A program made the translations under genes and the position numbers. Below are positions 1 to 7,237 of a DNA stretch of 35,108 nt, in pieces. Position 1 is the first letter of the stretch; every line of letters begins with the position of its first letter. Under the pieces are notes generated by a model. It did no database searches, was not told the origin of the DNA, and saw only the letters and a list, made by a program, of their open reading frames with translations. The stretch is from Acinetobacter lwoffii (GTDB lineage Bacteria > Pseudomonadota > Gammaproteobacteria > Pseudomonadales > Moraxellaceae), in the NCBI RefSeq assembly GCF_024129735.1, contig NZ_JAMXXK010000037.1, positions 1-35,108 on the forward strand, in the 5' to 3' direction.

Positions 1-5
1 TTGCG

Positions 6-53
6 AGTTGAAAAAGTCTAATGATTCTATGAATACACCTAACTTTTTCAACT
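6..53. repeat. 12-bp perfect inverted repeat at the window edge
   Basis: Arms AGTTGAAAAAGT (6-17) and ACTTTTTCAACT (42-53) are perfect reverse complements with a 24-nt spacer. The element lies about 120 bp upstream of the nitroreductase start. Its role is unknown: it may be the end of something lying left of the window or an operator. No gene is supported in 1-173. Confidence 0.6.
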
Positions 54-173
54 AACTACAAATGTGTTGCACTTGGGATTTGAATCTGCGTATTGTAATA
101 ATCAGGGTATGTGAAAAATGTATATATTTAAAACTTCTACTCGCTGTTTATTTAAAAAGATTGGAGTCCATTG

Positions 174-827
174 ATGGATTTACTCAAGATCACACAAACC
201 CGCTATACCACTAAAGCCTATGATCCTAGCAAGAAAATCCCGGCAGAACAGTTCGAGCGCTTATTAGAAATTTTGCGTCTGGCACCCTCTTCGATCAATA
301 TTCAGCCTTGGCATTTTTTTATTGCCGATCATGATGCCGCCAAACAGCGCATTGCCAAAGCCTTGGTCGGTACTTATGCCTACAATGCACCCAAAGTTCT
401 GGATTCATCCCATACCATTTTATTCTGCACCAAAGCTGATATTAATGAGTTGCATCTGGAAAACTTATTGAACCGCGATGATCTTAGTGGCCGTTTTAAA
501 GATGAATCAGCCAAAGAAGGTCAGAAAAACACCCGTGCAGGTTATATTCATTATTATCGCAATGAAAAAGGTGATATTCAGCGTTGGGCTGAAAACCAGA
601 CCTTTATTGCACTCGGTCAAATACTCTTGGCTGCCGGAATTGAAGGGGTTGATGCCACACCAATTGGCGGCTTTAATGAAGAAATTATAAGTGAAGAATT
701 ACAACTCGCAGAACAGGGCTTGATCCCCTCTGTATTGCTGACTTTAGGCTATCGCAGTGAAAATGATTTCAATGCCAAACTGCCTAAATCACGTCTTGCC
801 GCTGAAGATATTTTCACCAAACTGTAA
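174..827 (+). CDS. NAD(P)H nitroreductase, NfsB-like
   Basis: A 217-aa FMN-dependent oxygen-insensitive nitroreductase of the NfsB/NfnB type, expected to reduce nitroaromatics or quinones with NAD(P)H in the cytoplasm. Visible hallmarks are an N-terminal RYTTKAYDP segment (the FMN-phosphate-binding Arg region), LAPSSINIQPWHFF near residues 37-50, and a C-terminal region with GIEGVDATPIGGF and LTLGYR typical of the family. Length matches NfsB (about 217 aa). I chose ATG 174 rather than TTG 171 because GGAG at 163-166 sits 7 nt upstream. The gene stands alone, with no obvious terminator. The physiological substrate cannot be read from sequence. Confidence 0.9.
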   Translation: MDLLKITQTRYTTKAYDPSKKIPAEQFERLLEILRLAPSSINIQPWHFFIADHDAAKQRIAKALVGTYAYNAPKVLDSSHTILFCTKADINELHLENLLNRDDLSGRFKDESAKEGQKNTRAGYIHYYRNEKGDIQRWAENQTFIALGQILLAAGIEGVDATPIGGFNEEIISEELQLAEQGLIPSVLLTLGYRSENDFNAKLPKSRLAAEDIFTKL

Positions 828-933
828 GGAATTTATGCTATAAAAGAGGTCAAGCGCCCCTTTCCATGTCAATTCGGGCCTATTTTTTGCTTTATTTAAT
901 TTACATCTAATAGAATAACAATAGAGGTCATCT

Positions 934-1161
934 ATGTCGCTCCTTACATCCAAATCCCTGAAATTTGAATGCCATCATTGCGATAAAATTTATCTCCAGC
1001 ACTATAAAGAGCAACAGCATCGTTATCCGCACTGTCCAGACTGCCAACAGTCCGGTTTATTGCTTGGACTGGCCGAAGCAGGTGACCTGCTCCGACATCC
1101 GATTGAATTTGCATCCTCTTATGTCAAGCAGACATTGCATAAGCTAGGCAAATCACACTAG
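934..1161 (+). CDS. small zinc-ribbon protein of unknown function
   Basis: A 75-aa protein with two Cys pairs, CHHC near residues 13-16 and CPDC near 34-37, separated by a basic and aromatic stretch. This spacing fits a zinc-ribbon or rubredoxin-like knuckle, followed by a helical C-terminal tail. A good Shine-Dalgarno (AGAGGT, 925-930) precedes the ATG by 5 nt. The 3' end overlaps the convergent transporter gene by 38 nt. I do not recognise a named family. The zinc ribbon suggests a small nucleic-acid- or protein-binding adaptor, but that is inference. Confidence 0.7.
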   Translation: MSLLTSKSLKFECHHCDKIYLQHYKEQQHRYPHCPDCQQSGLLLGLAEAGDLLRHPIEFASSYVKQTLHKLGKSH

Positions 1162-1978
1162 TCAAGCCTAGCAGTAATCCTAGAGTACTTGCAGGTTTGA
1201 GCCGTTCTTTAAAGAATACCAGACCTGCTATCACACCAAATACCACCACCAGAATATTCATGCCGGCAAAGACGATCGCCGGTGAATCCTTGAGCAGCAT
1301 ATGGGCTTTGACATAGAAAGCAATATTGGCAAAATTCAGGATACCCAATAACAGACCAGCGCCGATATTCTGCATCGAGCCCAAGCTTTTATATTTGAGT
1401 AACAGATAGCCCATCGAAATGATCAGAGCGCAAACAAACATCAGATTCAGCGCCACCGCGAATTGGAGGCCCAGACTGGTTGTATATTTCAACAATACAT
1501 CAATCAGTGCATAACCGACCCAGACCAAGCCCAGATACAACATTCCCTGACTGCCCTGTCCTGTACTTTGTCGATGTGAAAACAGGATGCACAGCACTGC
1601 TCCAATACCTAAAGCGATCCCAAGTATTTTCAGCTGATTAAACTGTTCCTGAAAAATGAAATAGGCTGCAGCCAGTGACAAAACTACAGAAAGTCGCTGG
1701 GCAATTTCGGTTTTTAAAATTCCAGCCGTTTGCAAAGCCTTGGCCAAAAACAGGAATACGCTCGGAAGCAAAACACCCAGAGCCAGAATAAGCAGCCAAG
1801 GCGTCTGAGACATTGAAATATGTTGAATATCAGGCTTGAACCAGAAAAAACACAAGAGACTGGCTGTCATATAGTTCCAGCTAATCATGTGTATCGGACT
1901 CAAGCCCTTATTTTTAGCGACTTTTAATAATATTGAGACCACAACGCTGCATAGCGCTGCTGCGAAAATCAGTTCCAT
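1124..1978 (-). CDS. EamA/DMT-superfamily permease
   Basis: A 284-aa integral membrane protein with about ten hydrophobic helices in two halves, the classical drug/metabolite transporter (EamA, RhaT/YdcZ-like) layout. The second half ends with a loop FFKERLKP followed by a final helix, the usual EamA C-terminal signature. It presumably exports or imports a small metabolite; the substrate cannot be predicted. AAGAG lies about 6 nt before the ATG at 1978. Its stop (TGA, 1124-1126) lies inside the convergent zinc-ribbon gene. Upstream it is insulated from fba by the hairpin terminator at 2013-2043. Confidence 0.85.
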   Translation of the reverse strand: MELIFAAALCSVVVSILLKVAKNKGLSPIHMISWNYMTASLLCFFWFKPDIQHISMSQTPWLLILALGVLLPSVFLFLAKALQTAGILKTEIAQRLSVVLSLAAAYFIFQEQFNQLKILGIALGIGAVLCILFSHRQSTGQGSQGMLYLGLVWVGYALIDVLLKYTTSLGLQFAVALNLMFVCALIISMGYLLLKYKSLGSMQNIGAGLLLGILNFANIAFYVKAHMLLKDSPAIVFAGMNILVVVFGVIAGLVFFKERLKPASTLGLLLGLTSVICLAYAMSA

Positions 1979-2012
1979 ATGCTGCTCTTATTCTTGATAT
2001 TTATGAGTCTAC

Positions 2013-2043
2013 AAAAAAGCCCACATTTGCAGTGGGCTTTTTT
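2013..2043 (-). terminator. rho-independent terminator of fba (bidirectional)
   Basis: Stem AAAAAAGCCCAC (2013-2024) pairs perfectly with GTGGGCTTTTTT (2032-2043) around a 7-nt loop, giving a U-tract on either strand. It lies 20 nt downstream of the fba stop. Confidence 0.9.
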
Positions 2044-2063
2044 TATAAATAATTCACTGGGAA

Positions 2064-3101
2064 TTATTTATAGTGTGACACCATTTTCTCTAAAGAAATT
2101 GGGCGAATCTTGTCTGCATTACCTGCAGTACCAAAAGCTTCGTAACGATCGATACAGATTTGCTTCATTGCATCTACAGTTGCGCTGAAGAATTTACGTG
2201 GATCGAATTCGCTTGGTTTTTCTGCCATCATACGACGCATTGCACCGGTAGATGCTAAACGCAAGTCAGTATCGATGTTAATCTTGCGCACACCGTGTTT
2301 GATCGCTTCAACCAGCTGTTCAACCGGAACACCGTAAGTTTCCTTGATGTCGCCGCCATACTGGTTAATCACTGCCAACCATTCTTGTGGCACAGAGCTT
2401 GAACCGTGCATGACAAGATGTGTGTTTGGAAGTGCTGCGTGAATTTCTTTAATGCGGTCAATCGCAAGAATATCACCTGTAGGTGGACGCGTGAACTTGT
2501 ACGCACCGTGTGAAGTACCTACTGCAATTGCAAGCGCATCAACATTGGTATCAGCAACGAAGCTACGCGCTTCTTCAACTGAAGTCAGGAGTTGAGAATG
2601 ATCCAGTACGCCTTCTGCGCCTACGCCATCTTCTTCACCCGCCATACCTGTTTCAAGGCTACCCAAACAACCGATTTCACCTTCAACAGATACGCCACAC
2701 GCATGTGCCATTTGAACTGTACGGCGAGTCACATCAACGTTATATTCATATGAAGTTGGTGTTTTACCGTCTTCACCCAGTGAACCGTCCATCATTACTG
2801 ATGAAAAGCCTAACTGGATTGAACGTTGACAAATGTCAGGGCTGGTACCGTGGTCTTGATGCATTACCACTGGAATATGTGGCCATTCTTCAATTGCAGC
2901 CAAAATTAGGTGACGCAAGAACGGAGCGCCTGCATATTTACGCGCACCCGCAGATGCTTGTACGATAACAGGTGAATTGGTTGCATCTGCTGCAAGCATA
3001 ATTGCACGCATTTGTTCTAAGTTGTTTACGTTAAATGCTGGTACGCCGTAAGCATGTTCGCCGGCGTGATCCAAGAGCTGGCGCAATGAAATAAGAGCCA
3101 T
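2064..3101 (-). CDS. fba: class II fructose-1,6-bisphosphate aldolase
   Basis: A 345-aa Zn-dependent aldolase interconverting fructose 1,6-bisphosphate with DHAP and glyceraldehyde 3-phosphate. The metal-binding motif HQDHG is at residues 81-85, with an EGEIG acidic motif, HGSSSVP near the middle and KINIDTDLR late, all typical of class II enzymes of the long Calvin-cycle-like (FBA_CalvinCyc) subtype. Translation starts at ATG 3101 behind a strong GGGAGG. With pgk it belongs to the triose trunk. Acinetobacter is known to lack phosphofructokinase, so the enzyme probably runs mainly gluconeogenically there (inference). Unlike the enteric epd-pgk-fbaA order, a small lipoprotein gene separates pgk and fba. 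Confidence 0.95.
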   Translation of the reverse strand: MALISLRQLLDHAGEHAYGVPAFNVNNLEQMRAIMLAADATNSPVIVQASAGARKYAGAPFLRHLILAAIEEWPHIPVVMHQDHGTSPDICQRSIQLGFSSVMMDGSLGEDGKTPTSYEYNVDVTRRTVQMAHACGVSVEGEIGCLGSLETGMAGEEDGVGAEGVLDHSQLLTSVEEARSFVADTNVDALAIAVGTSHGAYKFTRPPTGDILAIDRIKEIHAALPNTHLVMHGSSSVPQEWLAVINQYGGDIKETYGVPVEQLVEAIKHGVRKINIDTDLRLASTGAMRRMMAEKPSEFDPRKFFSATVDAMKQICIDRYEAFGTAGNADKIRPISLEKMVSHYK

Positions 3102-3177
3102 AATATCCTCCCAGTGAATGCCACATATTCTACATGTTCAAAGGTTTCAATTCAGCAACAAATAACACTATTTAAAA

Positions 3178-3203
3178 AAAATCCCTGCATTTGCAGGGAT
3201 TTT
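3178..3203 (-). terminator. rho-independent terminator of the small lipoprotein gene
   Basis: Stem ATCCCTGC (3181-3188) / GCAGGGAT (3193-3200) has a 4-nt loop and flanking A and T runs. It is followed by U-rich sequence on the minus strand and sits 18 nt past the lipoprotein stop. Confidence 0.85.
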
Positions 3204-3220
3204 GTGTCACATTAACCGGA

Positions 3221-3499
3221 TTAAGGTGCTACAGGCTCTGAAGTCGCAGCAACTGACTCGTCTGCAGTCGCTTCGTCGGCTGGCGCATTGGCAACTTCAG
3301 CTGGAATATCGGTATTTTTTTCATCTAAAATTGGCTGGTCAATGGCATCAATGGCAGCTTGCTGTTCTGGAGTTACAGCCTGATCTGCCACGGCTGCCGA
3401 GCTTTCTGCTTCAGCTTCTGGTGCACTTTCCTGTTTTGCACACGCAGTCAATGCCAGAGATGCTGCTAATAATACTGCAATAGTTAACTGTTTCTTCAT
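3221..3499 (-). CDS. small acidic Ala/Glu-rich lipoprotein
   Basis: A 92-aa protein with a Lys start (MKKQ), a hydrophobic signal segment and the lipobox LTAC near residues 17-20, so it should be acylated on Cys20 and anchored in the envelope. The mature part is low-complexity, rich in Ala, Glu, Asp and Pro, with no recognisable domain; it is probably a disordered spacer-like lipoprotein. ATG 3499 is preferred to GTG 3502 because the MKK start is standard and GAG lies 8 nt upstream. It is flanked by its own terminator and by the pgk terminator, hence probably transcribed alone. Function unknown. Confidence 0.75.
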   Translation of the reverse strand: MKKQLTIAVLLAASLALTACAKQESAPEAEAESSAAVADQAVTPEQQAAIDAIDQPILDEKNTDIPAEVANAPADEATADESVAATSEPVAP

Positions 3500-3610
3500 C
3501 ACGTATTCTCGTCATTTGGTGATTTAATGACTGCATCTTATGACAGATTTATTGCATTTTAATGACGAAGCCATGAAGGGTAAATTTTCACTGTCAAAAA
3601 AATGACATAA

Positions 3611-3637
3611 AAAAAGCTGGCACTGGGCCAGCTTTTT
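3611..3637 (-). terminator. rho-independent terminator of pgk
   Basis: AAAAAGCTGGC (3611-3621) pairs with GCCAGCTTTTT (3627-3637) around a 5-nt loop. It lies 17 nt downstream of the pgk stop, with a U-tract on the minus strand. Confidence 0.9.
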
Positions 3638-3653
3638 AGCTTAGGACATACAA

Positions 3654-4841
3654 TTAAGCACGTTCTAGAAGTACTGCAACAGCAGGAAGGGTTTTACCTT
3701 CAACGAATTCAAGGAATGCACCGCCACCCGTCGAGATATAACCAATTTTGTCAGCCACTTCATATTTATCAATCGCAGCAAGTGTATCCCCACCGCCCGC
3801 AATCGAAAAACCTTCCGATTCAGCAATTGCTAAAGATAAAGTTTTAGTCCCTTCACCGAATTGATCTACTTCAAATACGCCGACCGGGCCATTCCAAAGA
3901 ATGGTTTTAGAGGTTTTCAGGATTTCTGCAAATGCTTTCGCAGTTTCTGGACCTACATCTAGGATCATGTCGTTGTCAGCAACATCTGCAACGTTTTTCA
4001 CCGTCGCTTTCGCAGCAGCCAATGAACCCAAGAAATCTTCAAAGTTAATTTCAGAGGCATCTGTAACGACTACGTCAGTTGGAAGTGGAACTGATACTTT
4101 TGCAGCAATGGCTTTTGCTGTATCGATTAGATCCTTTTCACACAGTGATTTGCCCACGTTATAGCCTGCCGCAGCAAGGAAAGTGTTGGCAATACCGCCA
4201 CCAACGATCAATTGATCACAGATATCAGAAAGTGAGGTCAAAACGTCAAGTTTGGTTGAAACTTTAGAACCTGCAACAATCGCCACCATTGGTTTTTCTG
4301 GAGTTTTCAGTGCACGGCCAAGCGCATCCAGTTCAGCTGCCAATAAAGGACCTGCTGCTGCAACTTTCGCTAAACGCGCTACACCTTCAGTAGAGGCTTC
4401 TGCACGGTGCGCTGTACCAAAGGCATCCATTACAAATACATCACACAGCGCTGCATATTTTGCTGCAAGTTCAGGATTGTTTTTCTTCTCGCCGACGTTA
4501 AAACGACAGTTTTCAAGCAGAACGACCTGACCTGGCTGAACATCAACGCCATCTAAATAGTCAGTAAACAGTTTTACTTCTTGGCCCAAAGCTTCAGTCA
4601 AGTAAGCCGCTACAGGAGCAAGTGACTGTTCAGCTTTAGGCTCACCTTCAACCGGACGACCCAGATGAGAATACACCATGACTGCAGCGCCTTTTTCTAG
4701 TGCTGCTTTAATCGTTGGCAATGCTGCACGAAGACGCGCATCGCTGGTGATCACACCATTTTTAACAGGAACGTTTAAATCTTCACGGATCAGAACACGT
4801 TTACCTGCTAAATCGAGGTCAGTCATACGCTGAAAGTTCAT
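3654..4841 (-). CDS. pgk: phosphoglycerate kinase
   Basis: A 395-aa monomeric kinase converting 1,3-bisphosphoglycerate plus ADP to 3-phosphoglycerate plus ATP. Recognisable family signatures include the N-terminal [18 protein letters not shown] near residues 59-64, the hinge-region GGGIANTFL, and the C-terminal nucleotide site with GGGDTLAA and [10 protein letters not shown]. Length equals bacterial Pgk. It is transcribed away from the DUF2237-maf-roxA set; the shared 4842-4980 gap should contain both promoters, but I see only weak hexamers. It ends in its own terminator before the lipoprotein gene. Confidence 0.97.
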   Translation of the reverse strand: MNFQRMTDLDLAGKRVLIREDLNVPVKNGVITSDARLRAALPTIKAALEKGAAVMVYSHLGRPVEGEPKAEQSLAPVAAYLTEALGQEVKLFTDYLDGVDVQPGQVVLLENCRFNVGEKKNNPELAAKYAALCDVFVMDAFGTAHRAEASTEGVARLAKVAAAGPLLAAELDALGRALKTPEKPMVAIVAGSKVSTKLDVLTSLSDICDQLIVGGGIANTFLAAAGYNVGKSLCEKDLIDTAKAIAAKVSVPLPTDVVVTDASEINFEDFLGSLAAAKATVKNVADVADNDMILDVGPETAKAFAEILKTSKTILWNGPVGVFEVDQFGEGTKTLSLAIAESEGFSIAGGGDTLAAIDKYEVADKIGYISTGGGAFLEFVEGKTLPAVAVLLERA

Positions 4842-4980
4842 GTAGAGCTCACTTTATAGATATTAAAACCAGGCGATTTTAAATGATTATGCAGAAAAAG
4901 GTTAGCATCTTTTGCAGAAAACATTATGAATGCCAAAGTTTTGTTATGATAGAAAAAAGCCTCTTTTAGATTCAGTCCCT

Positions 4981-5364
4981 ATGTCGATACATCCTGATCC
5001 AAATCTTAACCGTTTGAACGTGTTAGGTGAGCCTTTGTCCAGCTGTTGCTTCGATCCGATTACCGGATATTTCCGCAATGGCTTTTGCCATACTGCGACC
5101 ACCGATCTGGGCCAGCATACGGTTTGCGCGCAAATGACCTCAGAATTTCTGAATTTTTCTCAAAAAGTCGGTAATGACCTGATTACGCCTTTGCCCGAAC
5201 TGGATTTCCCGGGCCTGCAACCTGGCGATTTCTGGTGTATCTGCGTAACGCGCTGGGTCGAAGCCTATGAAGCGGGTCAAGCACCTCCAATCAAGCTGCA
5301 AGCCTGTCACAAAGCTGTTCTGGCGTATGTACCGTTAAATATTCTTGAGGAATATGCTGTCTAA
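4981..5364 (+). CDS. DUF2237 family protein
   Basis: A 127-aa cytosolic-looking protein of the DUF2237 family, recognised from SSCCFDPITGYFRNGFC, the central TPLPEFDFPGL-like PLPELDFPGLQPGDFWC motif and a C-terminal ACHKAVLAYVPL. It has seven Cys (22, 23, 36, 49, 86, 88, 109), suggestive of metal or redox chemistry, but no activity is known to me. I start it at ATG 4981, matching the family N-terminus (LNVLGEPL soon after); an upstream in-frame ATG at 4930 adds 17 unlikely residues. The stop overlaps the maf start by one base (TAATG), so the two are probably translationally coupled. Confidence 0.85.
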   Translation: MSIHPDPNLNRLNVLGEPLSSCCFDPITGYFRNGFCHTATTDLGQHTVCAQMTSEFLNFSQKVGNDLITPLPELDFPGLQPGDFWCICVTRWVEAYEAGQAPPIKLQACHKAVLAYVPLNILEEYAV

Positions 5365-5957
5365 TGAATTCTGCACAGATTATCTTGGCATCGTCCAGTC
5401 AAACCCGCAAAGCGCTGATGGATCGTCTGCATATTAATTATATTTCCCTGGTACCGGATATTGATGAATCTCCTCGCGGGGAAAATCACGCAGATGATCT
5501 GGCACAACGACTGGCTTTTGAGAAAGCCAGATATATTGCTGAACAAAATCCAGAAGCGATTGTGATCGGCTCAGATCAGGTGGCATGGCGTGAAGGTGCG
5601 CCGGATATTTTTATTGGTAAACCGTTAACGACTGAAAAGGCCATTCGCCAGCTACAAGCCAACTCGGACAAGATTGTCTATTTTAGTACTGCGCTCAGTG
5701 TGCAGCAGCTATCGACCGGTTTTGAACAAAGTCTGGTTGAACACTATAAAGTCAAGTTCCGCAAACTGTCTCAGGTCGAAATCGAGCGTTATGTCGAAAT
5801 TGAACAACCTTTGCATTGTGCAGGCAGTTTCAAATGTGAAAGCCTCGGTATCAGCTTGTTTGAAGAAATGATCGGACAAGATCAGACCACGCTGATGGGC
5901 ATGCCAATGATCAAGCTCTGTCATATTCTTCGTGAATTAAAAATTTTGGTTCCTTAA
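5364..5957 (+). CDS. yceF: Maf family nucleotide pyrophosphatase, YceF subtype (m7GTP)
   Basis: A 197-aa Maf/HAM1-fold enzyme. It begins with ILASSSQTRKALM (the phosphate-binding SxxR motif) and contains the catalytic GSDQV (Asp71) and CAGSFKCESLGISLFE. The latter is the YceF-type variant of the Maf signature; characterised YceF proteins hydrolyse 7-methyl-GTP to the monophosphate, acting as a house-cleaning enzyme against modified NTPs. The start overlaps the DUF2237 stop, and roxA follows 29 nt later, so a three-gene operon is likely. Subtype assignment rests on motif wording only. Confidence 0.88.
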   Translation: MNSAQIILASSSQTRKALMDRLHINYISLVPDIDESPRGENHADDLAQRLAFEKARYIAEQNPEAIVIGSDQVAWREGAPDIFIGKPLTTEKAIRQLQANSDKIVYFSTALSVQQLSTGFEQSLVEHYKVKFRKLSQVEIERYVEIEQPLHCAGSFKCESLGISLFEEMIGQDQTTLMGMPMIKLCHILRELKILVP

Positions 5958-5986
5958 TCTCTCCCTTTAAATTCAGGCTTTACTCT

Positions 5987-7156
5987 ATGTCTCAACCTTT
6001 AGACGTACTAGGCGGTATTACCGCTGAACAATTCCTTAGCGAATACTGGCAAAAGAAACCTTTACTGGTGCGTAATGCAATGCCTGAAATCGCCAGTTTG
6101 CTTGAACCCAATGATGTGATGGAACTTGCGCTTGAAGAACATGTCACTGCCCGTCTCATCAAGCAGAAAGATCGTGATCCGAATCAATGGAGCGTGAAAT
6201 CTTCACCTTTGCTCAAGGCAGATTTCCAGAAAATGCCAAAACTCTGGACACTTTTGGTTCAGGCTGTAGATCACTATTCATTTGACCTGTCGGCACTTTG
6301 GAAAAAATTCCCATTTATTCCACAATGGCGTCGCGATGACATCATGGTGTCTTATGCACCGCAAGGCGGTTCAGTCGGCAAGCATTTCGATTTCTATGAT
6401 GTGTTTCTGGTACAAGGCTATGGCCATCGTCGCTGGCAGCTTGGGCAAATGTGTGATACCGAAACTCCATTTGTTCCGGGTCAACCGCTTAAATTATTGC
6501 CTGAAATAGAAGTGAACTTTGATGAAGTCCTGGCACCTGGCGACTTGCTCTATGTACCGCCCGGTCTAGCTCACTACGGCGTAGCTGAAGATGACTGCCT
6601 GACTTATTCATTCGGTTTCCGTATGCCAAATGTCAGTGACATGATGGATCGTGTCGGGGATAAATTCTCTGAAAATGAAACGCTGCGTAACCCATTGCTG
6701 GATATCATCCGTGATCAAGTCGGTGCCATTGGCGAAGTCAGCAGCAATGAGCTGGAATATCTGAAAGAACACATCATGCAGCAACTGCATAATTCCAATG
6801 TTCTCGAAGATGCCATCATGAGCTTGATGTCCGAACCTAAATATCCTGAAAACCTGCCTGAAGCAGAAGAAATCGGTACAGGTGATCTGGAAGAAGCACT
6901 TGATCAGGGTTATAGCCTGATGCTCGAACCTGCGTCACGCCTACTCTATACTGAAACAGACGGCGATGTTTTGTTCTGGGCTAATGGTGAAGGTGTGTGC
7001 ATCTCTGAGGCATTCACTGCAAAACTCAAACAGCTTGCAGATGGTGAAGCGTTGTTATTCGGTGAAGACTTCGCTGATGAAGAAATTCTGGAAGATGTTG
7101 CGGCATTATTAAATGAAGCCGTGTTAATGCTGGTTCCACCTGCTGACGACGAGTAA
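5987..7156 (+). CDS. roxA: 50S ribosomal protein L16 arginine hydroxylase RoxA/YcfD
   Basis: A 389-aa JmjC/cupin-fold Fe(II)/2-oxoglutarate oxygenase. The iron facial triad is visible as HFD (His133, Asp135) after YAPQGGSVG, and His196 in PPGLAHYG. The N-terminal EYWQKKPLLVRNA motif is typical of YcfD/RoxA, which hydroxylates an Arg of ribosomal protein L16 in E. coli. The C-terminal third (about 210-389) is the dimerisation and winged-helix region. It is the last gene of the DUF2237-maf-roxA set and is followed by a strong terminator. L16 as substrate is inferred from the family. Confidence 0.92.
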   Translation: MSQPLDVLGGITAEQFLSEYWQKKPLLVRNAMPEIASLLEPNDVMELALEEHVTARLIKQKDRDPNQWSVKSSPLLKADFQKMPKLWTLLVQAVDHYSFDLSALWKKFPFIPQWRRDDIMVSYAPQGGSVGKHFDFYDVFLVQGYGHRRWQLGQMCDTETPFVPGQPLKLLPEIEVNFDEVLAPGDLLYVPPGLAHYGVAEDDCLTYSFGFRMPNVSDMMDRVGDKFSENETLRNPLLDIIRDQVGAIGEVSSNELEYLKEHIMQQLHNSNVLEDAIMSLMSEPKYPENLPEAEEIGTGDLEEALDQGYSLMLEPASRLLYTETDGDVLFWANGEGVCISEAFTAKLKQLADGEALLFGEDFADEEILEDVAALLNEAVLMLVPPADDE

Positions 7157-7188
7157 GCTTTCCAAGGCTCTATTTAAGCAATAATTTT

Positions 7189-7210
7189 AAGAGGATCACA
7201 TGATCCTCTT
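7189..7210. terminator. bidirectional terminator between roxA and the sensor kinase gene
   Basis: AAGAGGATC (7189-7197) pairs with GATCCTCTT (7202-7210) around a 4-nt loop, followed by TTTATTTT on the plus strand. It lies between two convergent genes. Confidence 0.85.
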
Positions 7211-7237
7211 TTTATTTTCTACTAAAATTCTAGTTAC

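Noticed and set aside
6..53. TTGAAAAA / TTTTTCAA arms resembling half-sites of the Acinetobacter UmuDAb damage-box
   Set aside because: The arms are 24 nt apart, whereas in the damage-box as I remember it they are only a few nt apart, and the neighbouring gene is not a known damage gene.
2510..2968. 152-codon open frame on the plus strand inside fba
   Set aside because: Antisense shadow of a highly conserved gene; composition follows the reverse complement of fba and no ribosome site or family match is seen.
4922..4950. TATGAT hexamer as promoter of the DUF2237 operon
   Set aside because: A usable -10 is present but the sequence 17 nt upstream (CATTAT) is a poor -35; too weak to list.
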